Assembly (NCBI GenBank): GCA_963698565.1
Contig: CAVORH010000046.1
Location: 1-64,000 of the forward strand
Length of the DNA: 64,000 nt
Direction of reading: 5' to 3'
Source of the DNA: Sva-07 sp963698565
GTDB lineage: Bacteria; Actinomycetota; Acidimicrobiia; Acidimicrobiales; Ilumatobacteraceae
The notes under the pieces are model-generated. The model ran no database searches, was not told the DNA's origin, and was given only the letters and a program-made list of their open reading frames with translations. The translations under genes were made by a program, and so were the position numbers. Positions 15,738 to 25,022 of the stretch are shown in pieces (the stretch's first letter is position 1; each line of letters opens with the position of its first letter).

Positions 15738-16618
15738 TCACCCCCGACGTCCTGCTCCCTCTCTGGGAGGCCCACCGCGCGGCGATCGAGCACCCCGTGC
15801 GCACCTTCGAGATCGCGGGACGGGTCTTCGACGACCGCCCGTACCAGCTCGGGGTGATCAACCTGTCGCGCGACTCGACCTATCGCGAGAGCATCGCCCA
15901 CGACGTCCCCGCTGCGCTGTACCGCGCCCGCCGCATGACGGTCGAGGGTGCCGTGATGATCGACATCGGCGCCGAGTCGACCGGCACCAACGCCGACATC
16001 GTCGATGTCGACCGCCAGCTCGCCTCGCTGTTGCCGGTGATCGACGCCCTTCTCGCCGACGGGCTGCTCGTGTCGGTCGAGACGTACCTCACCGACGTCG
16101 CCGTCGCCGCCCTCGAGGCCGGCGCGCAGGTGATCAACCTCACGGGCAGGGTCGACGACCCGGCGCTGTACGAGGCGATCGCCCGCCACGACGCCGGTCT
16201 CATCCTCTGTTACACGCCGGGCGAGACGGCGAGGTCCGACGTCGACGTGCCGCCGGTCGACGCGATGATCGACGAGCAGATGGCGTTCTTCCGTGAACGG
16301 CTCGACCTCGTGACCGGCTGTGGTGTCGACAAGCTCTGGATCGACCCCGGGTTCGGGTTCGCGCTCAACCTGCCCGACGGCCCCGAGCGGGTGCGCTACC
16401 AGACCGACAACCTGCTGCAGTCGTTCCGGTTCCGCGAACTCGGCTGGCCGGTCTGCGTGACGATGGCGTCGGCGGTCTACCTCTTCCACGACGAGGTACG
16501 GGTCGCCGAAACTGCGATGGCGGTGCTCGCCCTGCTCGCCAAGGCCAACCTCCTGCGCAGCCACGAGGTCGCGCGCGTCCAGCCGGTCCTCGACATGCTC
16601 GAGATCTGCGCCCGCTGA
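15734..16618 (+). CDS. Divergent dihydropteroate-synthase-like protein
   Basis: A 294-residue pterin-binding TIM-barrel protein in the place where folP is expected. The DHPS landmarks can be traced but are changed: GVINLSRDSTYRES instead of GILNVTPDSFSDGG (residue 40 on), IDIGAESTGTNA instead of the usual DIGGESTRPGA, INLTG for the IND-x-x-G strand, LWIDPGFGFA for DPGIGFGK, and LRSHEVARVQP instead of R-V-H-D-V. The missing Arg of STRPG and missing Lys of GFGK contact pABA and pterin in known enzymes. It overlaps folK by four bases, so it is either an unusual FolP or a paralog with another substrate. No other folP is in the window. Confidence 0.75.
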   Translation: MITPDVLLPLWEAHRAAIEHPVRTFEIAGRVFDDRPYQLGVINLSRDSTYRESIAHDVPAALYRARRMTVEGAVMIDIGAESTGTNADIVDVDRQLASLLPVIDALLADGLLVSVETYLTDVAVAALEAGAQVINLTGRVDDPALYEAIARHDAGLILCYTPGETARSDVDVPPVDAMIDEQMAFFRERLDLVTGCGVDKLWIDPGFGFALNLPDGPERVRYQTDNLLQSFRFRELGWPVCVTMASAVYLFHDEVRVAETAMAVLALLAKANLLRSHEVARVQPVLDMLEICAR

Positions 16619-16631
16619 CGGCGCATCGGCC

Positions 16632-18068
16632 TCAGTAGTTGACGACCGTCCCCATGTACGGGAGTCGGGCGAGGTGTGGCGCCCGCACGACCCGATCGAC
16701 GGCCTCCTCCGCGGTGCAGTTGGTGGCGACCATCTCCCGGGCCAACGCTGCAACCACCACCGGCGCCGCGAACGAGGTGCCGCTCCACGTGGCCCACTGA
16801 TCGAAGTCGTCGGCATCGATCCCGTTGATGCGCGGCAGGTCGCCGTCGAACTTCGCGAAGAACGAACTCACCAGGTCGGTGCCGGGCGCACACGCATCGA
16901 CCCAGGGCCCGTAGTTCGACCATTCGGCCGGCCCGGTCGGCCCGAGCGCGGCCACCCCGATCACCGACGACAGCGCCGCCGGATACTGCTCGACACACGA
17001 GCCCTCGTTGCCCGCCGCCGCCACGAAGACGGTGCGGCGGACGTCGTGGTAGTAGTCGATCAGGAGTTCGAACAGGATCCCCCGCCCGGTCCCGCCGAAG
17101 GAGAAGTTGACGATCTCGGGCCTCGCCGTCGCCATCAGGATCCAGAGCCGTGCGGCCAAGTCGAACGTACTCACGTCGCCCTCCGGCTCGAAGACCCGCA
17201 GCACCCGGATCGCGCAGCCCGGGGTGAGCTGCTCGATCACGCCGGCGATGAAGGTGCCGTGCCCCGCGACCGGGTCGAGGTAGTTGTCGGCGGGGTGCTG
17301 GCCCATCGGTTGCGAGGGGAAGTCGGCCGGGCCGGAGATCCGCTGCAACGATGCGGGGTCGGTACCGAGCAGATCCGGCCGGTCGCCCGAGGTGTTGGTC
17401 CAGCCACCTGCCAACCCGCTGTCGAGCACCCCGATCTCGACGCCGTTGGACGGTTGGCCCGGCGGATGGGCCGGCCGGAGCGGCAGCGACCGGAACGGGG
17501 CCGGCATCACCGAGCTCGTCGGCGGCTTGCCGGTCGCGACCACGTTCAACTCCTCCGCGTTGGCGTGCCACGGATTGGCGCTCCAGGCATTCGCATGCCA
17601 GGGATTCGCATGCCAGGGGTTCGCATGCCACGGATTGGCGTGCCAGGGGTTCGCGTGCCAGGGATTGGCGGCGAGTTCGGCCGCCATCGCCGGATGCGGC
17701 GGACAGCCGCAACAGTCGGCGTCGTTCGCGAAGTAGACCAGGTCGAGCTGGATGTTGAAGCCCGCGCCGGCGAGCGCGTCGACCGCGGTCGGTGCGTCCT
17801 GCACGCCGTCGAGCGCATACCACTGGCCGAACGGCGGCAGCTCACCGATCGGTTCGCCGTCGTCACCGGTCGCGGCGAAGACCGGTGTGATGTCGTAGCT
17901 GCCCCTGTCGAAGGCTTCCAACGAATCGAGGAAGTCGAGTGCTTCCTGGTCGAGGAGCACACGGTCGGGCCGGTAGGCGATCGGAGGGTCGCCCGGCTGG
18001 ACCGCAATGCGCATACGGTACGGCTGCCGGGCGTCACCGGTGTCGTCAGGTGGGTCGTCGGTCGTCAT
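16632..18068 (-). CDS. Subtilisin-like (S8) serine protease with NPWHA repeats
   Basis: A 478-residue protein with no signal peptide. Residues 1-115 form an unknown N-terminal domain (ALDFLDSLEAFDRGSYDI; LDGVQDAPTAVDALAGAGFN). A Cys-rich CCGCPPHP follows, then seven tandem five-residue units NPWHA (135-169, one NAWSA), then the S8 catalytic domain with Asp216 (GVLDSG), His270 (GHGTFIAGV), oxyanion Asn354 (AAGNEGS) and Ser432 (WSGTSFAAP). The protease core looks complete. ATG at 18068 has an ideal AGGAGG spacing; an ATG six bases earlier overlaps the stop of the cyclase-STAND gene, so both are one operon. Predicted to act in the cytoplasm unless exported by another route. Confidence 0.88.
   Translation of the reverse strand: MTTDDPPDDTGDARQPYRMRIAVQPGDPPIAYRPDRVLLDQEALDFLDSLEAFDRGSYDITPVFAATGDDGEPIGELPPFGQWYALDGVQDAPTAVDALAGAGFNIQLDLVYFANDADCCGCPPHPAMAAELAANPWHANPWHANPWHANPWHANPWHANAWSANPWHANAEELNVVATGKPPTSSVMPAPFRSLPLRPAHPPGQPSNGVEIGVLDSGLAGGWTNTSGDRPDLLGTDPASLQRISGPADFPSQPMGQHPADNYLDPVAGHGTFIAGVIEQLTPGCAIRVLRVFEPEGDVSTFDLAARLWILMATARPEIVNFSFGGTGRGILFELLIDYYHDVRRTVFVAAAGNEGSCVEQYPAALSSVIGVAALGPTGPAEWSNYGPWVDACAPGTDLVSSFFAKFDGDLPRINGIDADDFDQWATWSGTSFAAPVVVAALAREMVATNCTAEEAVDRVVRAPHLARLPYMGTVVNY
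17562..17666 (-). repeat. Tandem 15-bp repeats coding NPWHA units
   Basis: Seven consecutive 15-bp units encode NPWHA five times, NAWSA once and NPWHA once. On the plus strand they show as CATGCCAGGGATTCG-like units with only a few base differences, so the array is likely recent or still changing length. Trp and His every five residues is unusual for a linker; it could bind metal or serve as a recognition or autoprocessing segment. Confidence 0.85.
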
Positions 18069-18070
18069 GG

Positions 18071-20653
18071 TCATCCTCCTGTGGTCGATGGCGACGCCGC
18101 TCGACGTCGCAGGATCTCGTCGGTCTGATCTGCGAGCTGATCGGCAGGGGTCGACTCCCCTTCGAGTCGGGCCCGCTCGAAGTCGGCCGCACCGAGCGCG
18201 TCGAGTGCGGCGTCGAGCAACGCCTGGCGCTGCTGTGCGTCGAGGGCGTACAGCGACAGGCCCTGGTTGGCGAGGATCACGTCGGCGGCAGACTGCATCT
18301 TCACCGCGTCCGCCGGCGAGCCCTCGTCGAGGGCCAACCGGGCGGCGATCATCTGCGAGTACGCGATCACGGTCGAGTCGACCATCGACCGCGCCCATTC
18401 GAACGCCGCCAGTTGGTGCATCGCCGCCCCGGCGGGATCGCCCAACGTCAGCAGCAGCTCGGCAAAGTTGCCGTGGGTGTTGACGAGGAACGTCTCGAGA
18501 CCCGCCGCCTCCTCCGCCCGCACGCACTGATCGAGCGCATCGGCCGCAGCCCTCGGGTCACCCAGCGTGTTGTGGGCGATCGCCGCGAGGTTCCACAGGC
18601 GAGCCTCACCCCGAGGTGTCACCTGGCCACCGCTGAGCGCGGCCTGCGCGAGACGCAACGCTGCCTCGGGATCGTTCGACCGAAGCGCCAGCTCTCCCTT
18701 CGTGCGCACCACGCCCATGTCGTCGAAGACCGGGACGCCGACCTGCTCGGCCAACGCAGCGGCACGCTCGACGAGCTGCTCGGCATCGGCCCGCTCCCCC
18801 AGGCGAAGATGGAGATCGGCCCGAAGGGTGAGCAGCGCCACGAGATCCGGGCCGGGACTCGGGCGTTGGTCGATGCAGCGCGCCACCTCGGAGATCCCGG
18901 ATCGGTACGACGCCGTGACGTCGTGGTACTGACCGATCGACCAGGCCAACGACCGCGCGGTCGAATCGGGGGTCACCGGATGCGCCACCACGGCCCGCAC
19001 GTTCTCCAGATCGACACCGAACTCGGTGACCCATCGGCCCGACATGGTGCGGTCGGGGCCGAGTCGCTCCACGAGGGCGTCGGCGAGCCGGATCCGGGCA
19101 GCGGTGACCTCGTGCTCGTCGGCGCCCTCCAACACGTACGACCGCACGGTCGAGGGCAACATGTACCGGGAGCTCCCTGCGGCGACCTCACGCACCACGA
19201 GCGACCAGTCGATGAGCGACCAGACGAGTTCCGGTATCCGGGCGACCGGCACGGACTCGTCGCCGGCCACCGCCTCGGCGAGCGACACGTCGAACCCGTC
19301 GGCGAGGACTGCCAGACGTGTCAGCACCCGACGCTCGTCGGGACCCAGCAGATCGAGACTCCAGTCGAGCAGACGATCGAGGCTCCGCTGGCGATCGGGC
19401 ACCGTCGGGTCTCGGGTGGCGACGACGGCCACGCTCCCACCGCGCATCCGCTCGGTCATCTCCGCTGGGGTCAGGAGGTGCGAGCGCGTCGCGGCGAGTT
19501 CGATCGCCAACGGCAGGCCGTCGATCGCACGGCACAGATCGACGATGTCGCCCAGGTCGGCGTCGACGCCGCAGCCGCTGCGCTCGACGTAGAGGCGGAC
19601 GGCATCCGACTCGGCATCGATCGCACCGAGCGGCTCGAGCCGGTAGAGCGACTCGCCGATCAGACCCAGTGGCACACGGCTCGTCGCGAGCACGGCCAGA
19701 TTCGGGCAACGCGTGAGCAGGTCGTGGACGACCCGGGCGATCGGCTCGATCAGGTGCTCGCAGTTGTCGAGCACCAGCACCATCGAACGCTCGGCGAGGT
19801 GGGCCACGACGTCGGCCTGTGCGTCGTTGCCGCGCACCGATGGAGCGCTGACGGCCTCCGCGATCGCCATCGGCACCACGTCCCCCTCCGAGAGCGGCGA
19901 GAGGTCGACGAACCACACCCCGTCGGGCCACCGCTCGGCCACGTTCAGGCCGACCTCGACCGACAGCCTCGTCTTACCGGCTCCACCGGGTCCGAGGAGC
20001 GTCACCACACCACCGGGCCGCAACAGCTCGGCCAGCTCGGCCAGCTCGCTGACGCGGTTGACCATCGACGTCGCAGGACGGACCAGATTGTGGCTGTCGG
20101 CGGGACGGACGCGCGGGGCCCGATCGTCGCCACCGAGATCCGACGCCGACACGCGGTACAGCGTGATGGGCTCGTCGAAGTCGCGCACCCGGTATCGGCC
20201 GAGGTCGGTCACCTCGATCTCGGCGTCGCCCAGCAGCGCGATCACCTCGTGGGTCGCCAGGATCTGCCCACCGTTCGCGGCGTCGACGACGCGTGCGGCC
20301 TGGTGCACCGCCAGCGCCCGGTAGTCGTCGTCGACCGGGCGGGCGTAGCCGGTGTGCATGCCCATGCGCACCTTGATCGGATCCACGGTCGGCCAGTCGG
20401 CACCCGCGAGCGCCCGTTGACCGTCGACCGCCGCCGCGACCGCGTCGGCCGCGTTGGCGAACGCGACGAAGAACGCATCACCTTCGGTCAACACCTCGAC
20501 ACCGCGATGGCGGACCCAGACGTCGCGCAGCAGGCGGTGATGCAGGCTCAGGAGGTCGCTGTAGCGCTCACCCAGATCGCGCAGGATCCGGGTGCTCCCC
20601 TCGATGTCGGTGAACAGGAAGGTGACCGTTCCCGACGGCAACCCCTTGACCAT
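18071..20653 (-). CDS. Cyclase-domain STAND ATPase regulator
   Basis: An 860-residue protein. Residues 8-190 are a class III nucleotide-cyclase homology domain (FLFTDIEGSTRIL with a metal-binding Asp; VLTEGDAFFVAFANAADA; IKVRMGMHTGYA). Residues 210-500 are a STAND/NB-ARC-like ATPase with Walker A GPGGAGKTRLSVE, Walker B MVLVLDNCEHL and VLATSRVPLG. The rest is helical, TPR-like. There is no LuxR or winged-helix DNA-binding end, so it is probably a signal sensor rather than a classical activator. ATG at 20653 follows GAGGAG; the upstream ATG at 20668 has none. Its stop overlaps the start region of the S8 protease gene. Confidence 0.88.
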   Translation of the reverse strand: MVKGLPSGTVTFLFTDIEGSTRILRDLGERYSDLLSLHHRLLRDVWVRHRGVEVLTEGDAFFVAFANAADAVAAAVDGQRALAGADWPTVDPIKVRMGMHTGYARPVDDDYRALAVHQAARVVDAANGGQILATHEVIALLGDAEIEVTDLGRYRVRDFDEPITLYRVSASDLGGDDRAPRVRPADSHNLVRPATSMVNRVSELAELAELLRPGGVVTLLGPGGAGKTRLSVEVGLNVAERWPDGVWFVDLSPLSEGDVVPMAIAEAVSAPSVRGNDAQADVVAHLAERSMVLVLDNCEHLIEPIARVVHDLLTRCPNLAVLATSRVPLGLIGESLYRLEPLGAIDAESDAVRLYVERSGCGVDADLGDIVDLCRAIDGLPLAIELAATRSHLLTPAEMTERMRGGSVAVVATRDPTVPDRQRSLDRLLDWSLDLLGPDERRVLTRLAVLADGFDVSLAEAVAGDESVPVARIPELVWSLIDWSLVVREVAAGSSRYMLPSTVRSYVLEGADEHEVTAARIRLADALVERLGPDRTMSGRWVTEFGVDLENVRAVVAHPVTPDSTARSLAWSIGQYHDVTASYRSGISEVARCIDQRPSPGPDLVALLTLRADLHLRLGERADAEQLVERAAALAEQVGVPVFDDMGVVRTKGELALRSNDPEAALRLAQAALSGGQVTPRGEARLWNLAAIAHNTLGDPRAAADALDQCVRAEEAAGLETFLVNTHGNFAELLLTLGDPAGAAMHQLAAFEWARSMVDSTVIAYSQMIAARLALDEGSPADAVKMQSAADVILANQGLSLYALDAQQRQALLDAALDALGAADFERARLEGESTPADQLADQTDEILRRRAASPSTTGG

Positions 20654-20739
20654 CGACGTGCTCCTCATCGGATCGATCGGTAACCGTCCGCGTCACACTA
20701 GCCGTCGGCCCGACGTGCCCTCTCCGGAGTTCTCGCGGG

Positions 20740-23700
20740 TCAGCCGGCCCGGTCGACGAAGGAGCAGAGCGCGGAGATCAACTCCATCTCGTCGACGTCG
20801 CGGGCACGGGTGTCGAGCAGCTCGTCGGTGCACACCAGGTAGGCGAGACACCGCGCCCGGCTGATCGCCACGTTGAGGCGGTTCTTGGAGAAGAGGAAGT
20901 CGGCGGTGCGGGGCATGAACTCCGACGACGACGTCGTCATCGAGAACAACACCACCGCGGCCTCCTGACCCTGGAACTTGTCGACCGTGCCGACCTCGAC
21001 ACCCCTCGTCGCGCGATTCGCCCGCATCGCCGCCTCGATGCAGCGGCGCTGGTCGTTGTACGGGGCGACCACCATGAAGTCGGCGACCGTCAGCGGCCGG
21101 GTCACGCCGTGCTGATCGGTCCACGGCTGGCCGAGCAGCTCCTCGACCTTCGCGACGACGATCGCCGCCTCCTGCGGTGACTCGGTGGAGCATCCCGTGT
21201 GCTCGGCGCGCAGCCAGCGCAGGCCCGTCTGCCCCGCCGCCGACTGGCCGACGCACGACTCGTGGCTGTGCAGCTTGCCGCCGTACATCACGTCGGAGAT
21301 GAACCCGCACACGTCGGGGTGCATCCGCCAGGTCGTCTCGAGCAGCACGCCACGATCGGGCGGCACCGTCGACTCGTCGCCGAGCAGATGTTCCAGCGCG
21401 CTCGCACCGGCACCGCCCGGATGGCTCGCCTGGGCCACCTGCGGCAACTGCTGCGGATCGCCGAGCAGGATCACGTTGGTCGCCGAGATCGTCGCCGCCA
21501 CCGTGTCGGCCAGGCCGAGCTGGCCCGCCTCGTCGACCACCAACACGTCGACCGGGTTCTCGCGCATCGGTTTGCTGGCGAACAGCCACGTCGTGCCGGC
21601 AATCACGTTGAAGTCGCCTCGCGCCACGTCGGCGTTGTCGTCGACGTAGCGAACGCCGCGGACCGAACCCTCCTTCGCCTTGCGGACCGCTCGCAGGTTG
21701 CTCGGCGTCGCCCTCCTCGGCGAACCGGTCGACCACCGCCTGCATCAGGTTGTCGATCGCCGCGTGGCTCATCGCCGTCACGCCGACGCGCAAGCCGGCG
21801 TTCACGAGCGTTCGGATCATGTGCGCACCGGTGTACGTCTTGCCGGTGTCCCGGCGGCCCCTGGATCGGCACGTAGCTCCGGTCGAGCCCGGTCACCCAC
21901 TCGCAGATCGCGTCCACCTCGCCGACGAACACGCCGCCATCCTCTCCAGCGTCTCCAGCGGCGGGACCACGGCCCGGCTGGAACGCGGGGAGGTCGCGGC
22001 GCAGCATCGCGTGGCCGACCCGGTCGGCATGGCCTGCCAACAGCTCGTCGGCCAGCTCCTCCAGCGCGGTCAGCTTCGCCCCCTCCTGGTACCACACGTA
22101 GTGGACGAGCGCCGACGGATACACGCCCTTCTCGTCGGCGTCGCCGTCCCACGTGACCGCCAGCTCACCGACCTCGGCGTCGATGTGCTCGACCTTGAAG
22201 AACACCCACTCCTGTTCGTCGAGCGCGACGATCAGCTTCGAGCCCTTGGCGATGTCGACGTCGAGTGGCTGCGGCGGGAACGTGAAGCGGGCCCACGGCC
22301 ACTTCAGCGGCTTGCCGGTCCGCTCGCTCACCTGCGGTTCCAGACCACGGAACGTCAACCGGGCGATCACCGACGGCGACTCGAACTGATCGGCGTCATC
22401 CGCGATCGACAGGCGGTAGGCGTCGGCGCTCACCACCTGGCGCTCACGGCGCCAGTAGCCGAGCAGGTCACCCATCAGATGCTCGACCGTGCCGGGCTCG
22501 AACGCGTGGAGCGCCTCGATGCGCGTGTCGAGTTCGGCATCGGGTTCCTCGCGCCCGAGCACCGGATCGCGCCAGGCGATGCCGGCCGGACGTTGCGTCA
22601 CCAACCAGTCGCGCAACGCCCGGGTGGCGCGGACATCGTCCTCGTTGTAGGCGGCGATCCGGTCGAGCATCGCCGGGTCGGGCGACCTCATCCACCGCTC
22701 GTATTCGACGACGGCGCCCGCACCCTGGTCGATCTCGTGGCCGCGCTCGTAGTCGGTGAGCAGCTCGATGTGCTTGAGGCCGTAGCCCTCCACACCGACC
22801 TGCATCGCCCCCTTCACGATCGGCAGGAGGTCGACGAACTGGCCGGAGGCGATCAGCTGTTCGAGCGCGAGTTCGGCGACGCCGTGTTCCTTCACCAGCC
22901 GTTCGAGCGACGACCGCTCGGTGTGGTTGTAGTGGTACACGTGCATGTCGGGGAACTGCACCCGACGGGCGGCGAGGTGATCGACGAGCGCCTTGGTGGC
23001 GACGGCCTCCTCGGCCTTGTCGTGCGCCCAGAACGCCCGGAACTCCCAGACGCCGACGGGCGACTTCTCGATCAGGCCGAACAGGAAGAACAGTTCGGCG
23101 TCGGCGTGCCAGAACGGGTGGCCCTCGAAGTCGAGGAACACGTCGCCGTCGTCGGGCGCCGGGAGCGCGGCGAACCCGATCGGGTCGGGCGCGTCGAGGT
23201 CGATGTCGAGTGCGCCGTGATCGACGGCCGACGGTACGGCGAGCAGCTCGAACGGCGGCTTCTCGTCGGGCGCGTTGCGCGCCTCGACCTGCAGGCGCGC
23301 CTGACGGACGAACGTCGTCTGGCGTGCCGGATCGAGACCGGCCACCTGACGTTCGAGCACTGCGAGTGCGGCGATCGTGGTGACGCCGTCCTGCTGGAGC
23401 GTCAGGCGATCGGCCGTGCGGACACCGGCAACGTGCACGAGCGAGTCAGCGGCCCGCCATGCGGCGTCGCACACCATCTCGAAGTCGCAGAACTGGCAGT
23501 GGTCGCACGGCTTGGGCCGGGTGGCGACCGGCGCGTCGTCGGTCAGCAGCTTCGCGAGCTGGCCGCGCAGGCGCCGCCAGTACGCGAGCACGTCGGCGAC
23601 CCGGACCGTCTCGCTCCGGCCCGAGCCCAGCTCGATGTGCATCCGCTCGGGCAGCACCCCCGTGCTCGCCTCGATCGCCTCGGCGTAGAAGCACAGCTGC

Positions 23701-24137
23701 AGCACGTGGCCGGGCTTGGCCTCCTTGCGGGCGAGCTTGGCGTCGACCGGCTCGTAGGTGAAGGTGCCGGACTCCGGATCGTCGACCCGGCGCAGGAAGT
23801 CGGCGATGCCCCGGATGCCCTCGTGGACGAACGGCATCTGGAACACGACATCGTGCCCCTCGGCCAGCACGTCGCCGACCCGGTCGACCCACTGCTGGAA
23901 CGACTCGCCGTCGACCCTGTCGGGCACCTCGAACACCGACAGCCCCTCGGCCCGGTACCGGGCGAGGACAGCCTGCTCGTGTTCGAGGCCCTTGTCGAGC
24001 AACATCTGCGCCATCTCGCCGAACGGGCTCGACGGCTTCTGACGGGTGCCCGCCTCGACCTCGTGCTGCAACGTGAGGAAGTGCGCGCAGTCGAGCCACG
24101 CGGTGATCTTCGAGGGGGTGAGGAGCCGTTCCGCCAT
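20740..24137 (-). pseudogene. TM0106-type RecB-like nuclease fused to SF1 helicase, two frameshifts
   Basis: Read across three frames this is one protein of about 1,130 residues. The N-terminal part (MAERLLTPSKITAWLDCAHF) is a RecB-like nuclease domain ending in an iron-sulfur-type Cys cluster (PCDHCQFCDFEMVC), followed by an RNase-H-like domain (DVFLDFEGHPFWHADAELFF). The helicase part has Walker A, Walker B (VLVVDEAGQL), LLGDPQQLPQ and VDKFQGQE motifs. A one-base insertion near 21848 breaks Walker A (GPPG then TGKTYTG in the next frame) and another near 21705 shifts again (SNLRAVRKAKEGS). The last segment runs to 20740. If the shifts are real, the helicase is dead. Confidence 0.82.
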
Positions 24138-24197
24138 CACCCCATCATGACGCGGGGGTGTGACATTGCCGCCGGGTCGATCGGAACGCCCCCGAGC

Positions 24198-25013
24198 TCA
24201 GGTGAGGATCGGCCTCGGATGCCAACCGATCTCGTCGCTCGCCCGTTGGCTGTGCATGTCGATGTTGCGGGGGCGGACCAGGTCCGCCGGCGTCGGCTCC
24301 GCAACGATCGAGCTCCCGTCGAGCCCCAAGGTGGCGGCGACACGGAACGCGATCTCCGAGCGACTCAACAACTCGGGCCCGGCGAGGTGCCACACCCCCG
24401 AACGCTGCTCGGTCGGCAGCGACGCGATCCGCCAGAGCCCGTCGGCGATGTCGGCGGCCATGGCCGGCCGCCGGAACTCGTCGGAGAACCAACTCGTGGG
24501 CCGGCCCTCGAGCGCGCCGGCGCGGAGCCGTTCGGTCGACTGATCCACCGGATCGAGCGACAGCACCAGCGGCAGCCGCACCACGCACGACGGCACGCGT
24601 GCGTTCCCGACGATCACCTCGGCCTGCGCCTTCCACCGTCCGTGATCGGACACGGGGTCGGGCCGCGAGCGTTCGTCGACCGGACGCCCGTCGCCCGAGA
24701 ACACCACGTCGGTGGACAAGTGGACGACCTGGGCGCCGACGGCCGACGCAGCATCGACGACGTGCTGGGTTGCGTCGACGATCGACGGCTCGTCCAACTT
24801 CCACGCCGCGTGGATCACCATCGACGGCCGGACGCGGCCGACGGCCTCCGCGACCGCCTGCGGGTCGCGGAGATCGGCCGTGACGAACGCCGAGTCCGAC
24901 ACCGACGTGCGGTGGGTGAGCGAGACGAGTTCGACGCCGTGGGGAATCATCCGTCGCAGCCAGGTCCCGACCAGGCCCGACGCACCCGTCAGCAACACGA
25001 CCGGTGTCGACAT
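24198..25013 (-). CDS. RmlD-like NAD-dependent reductase/epimerase, catalytic Tyr replaced
   Basis: The 271-residue extended SDR begins VVLLTGASGLVGTWLRRMIP (nucleotide-binding Gly motif), has VIHAAWKLDEP and LSTDVVFSGDG as in dTDP-4-dehydrorhamnose reductases, and a C-terminal substrate half (GVWHLAGPELLSRSEIAFRV). The expected catalytic YxxxK is DHGRWK: Lys128 is present, but residue 124 is His instead of Tyr. Reductase activity by the usual mechanism is therefore doubtful. No other nucleotide-sugar genes are nearby. It lies upstream of the nuclease-helicase gene on the same strand with a 60-base gap, and the alpha/beta hydrolase precedes it by 9 bases, so these may be co-transcribed. Confidence 0.8.
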   Translation of the reverse strand: MSTPVVLLTGASGLVGTWLRRMIPHGVELVSLTHRTSVSDSAFVTADLRDPQAVAEAVGRVRPSMVIHAAWKLDEPSIVDATQHVVDAASAVGAQVVHLSTDVVFSGDGRPVDERSRPDPVSDHGRWKAQAEVIVGNARVPSCVVRLPLVLSLDPVDQSTERLRAGALEGRPTSWFSDEFRRPAMAADIADGLWRIASLPTEQRSGVWHLAGPELLSRSEIAFRVAATLGLDGSSIVAEPTPADLVRPRNIDMHSQRASDEIGWHPRPILT

Positions 25014-25022
25014 GAGCCGAAC

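Noticed and set aside
17939..20683. 914-residue plus-strand open frame
   Set aside because: Antisense of the cyclase-STAND gene; long because GC-rich codons avoid stops on the opposite strand.
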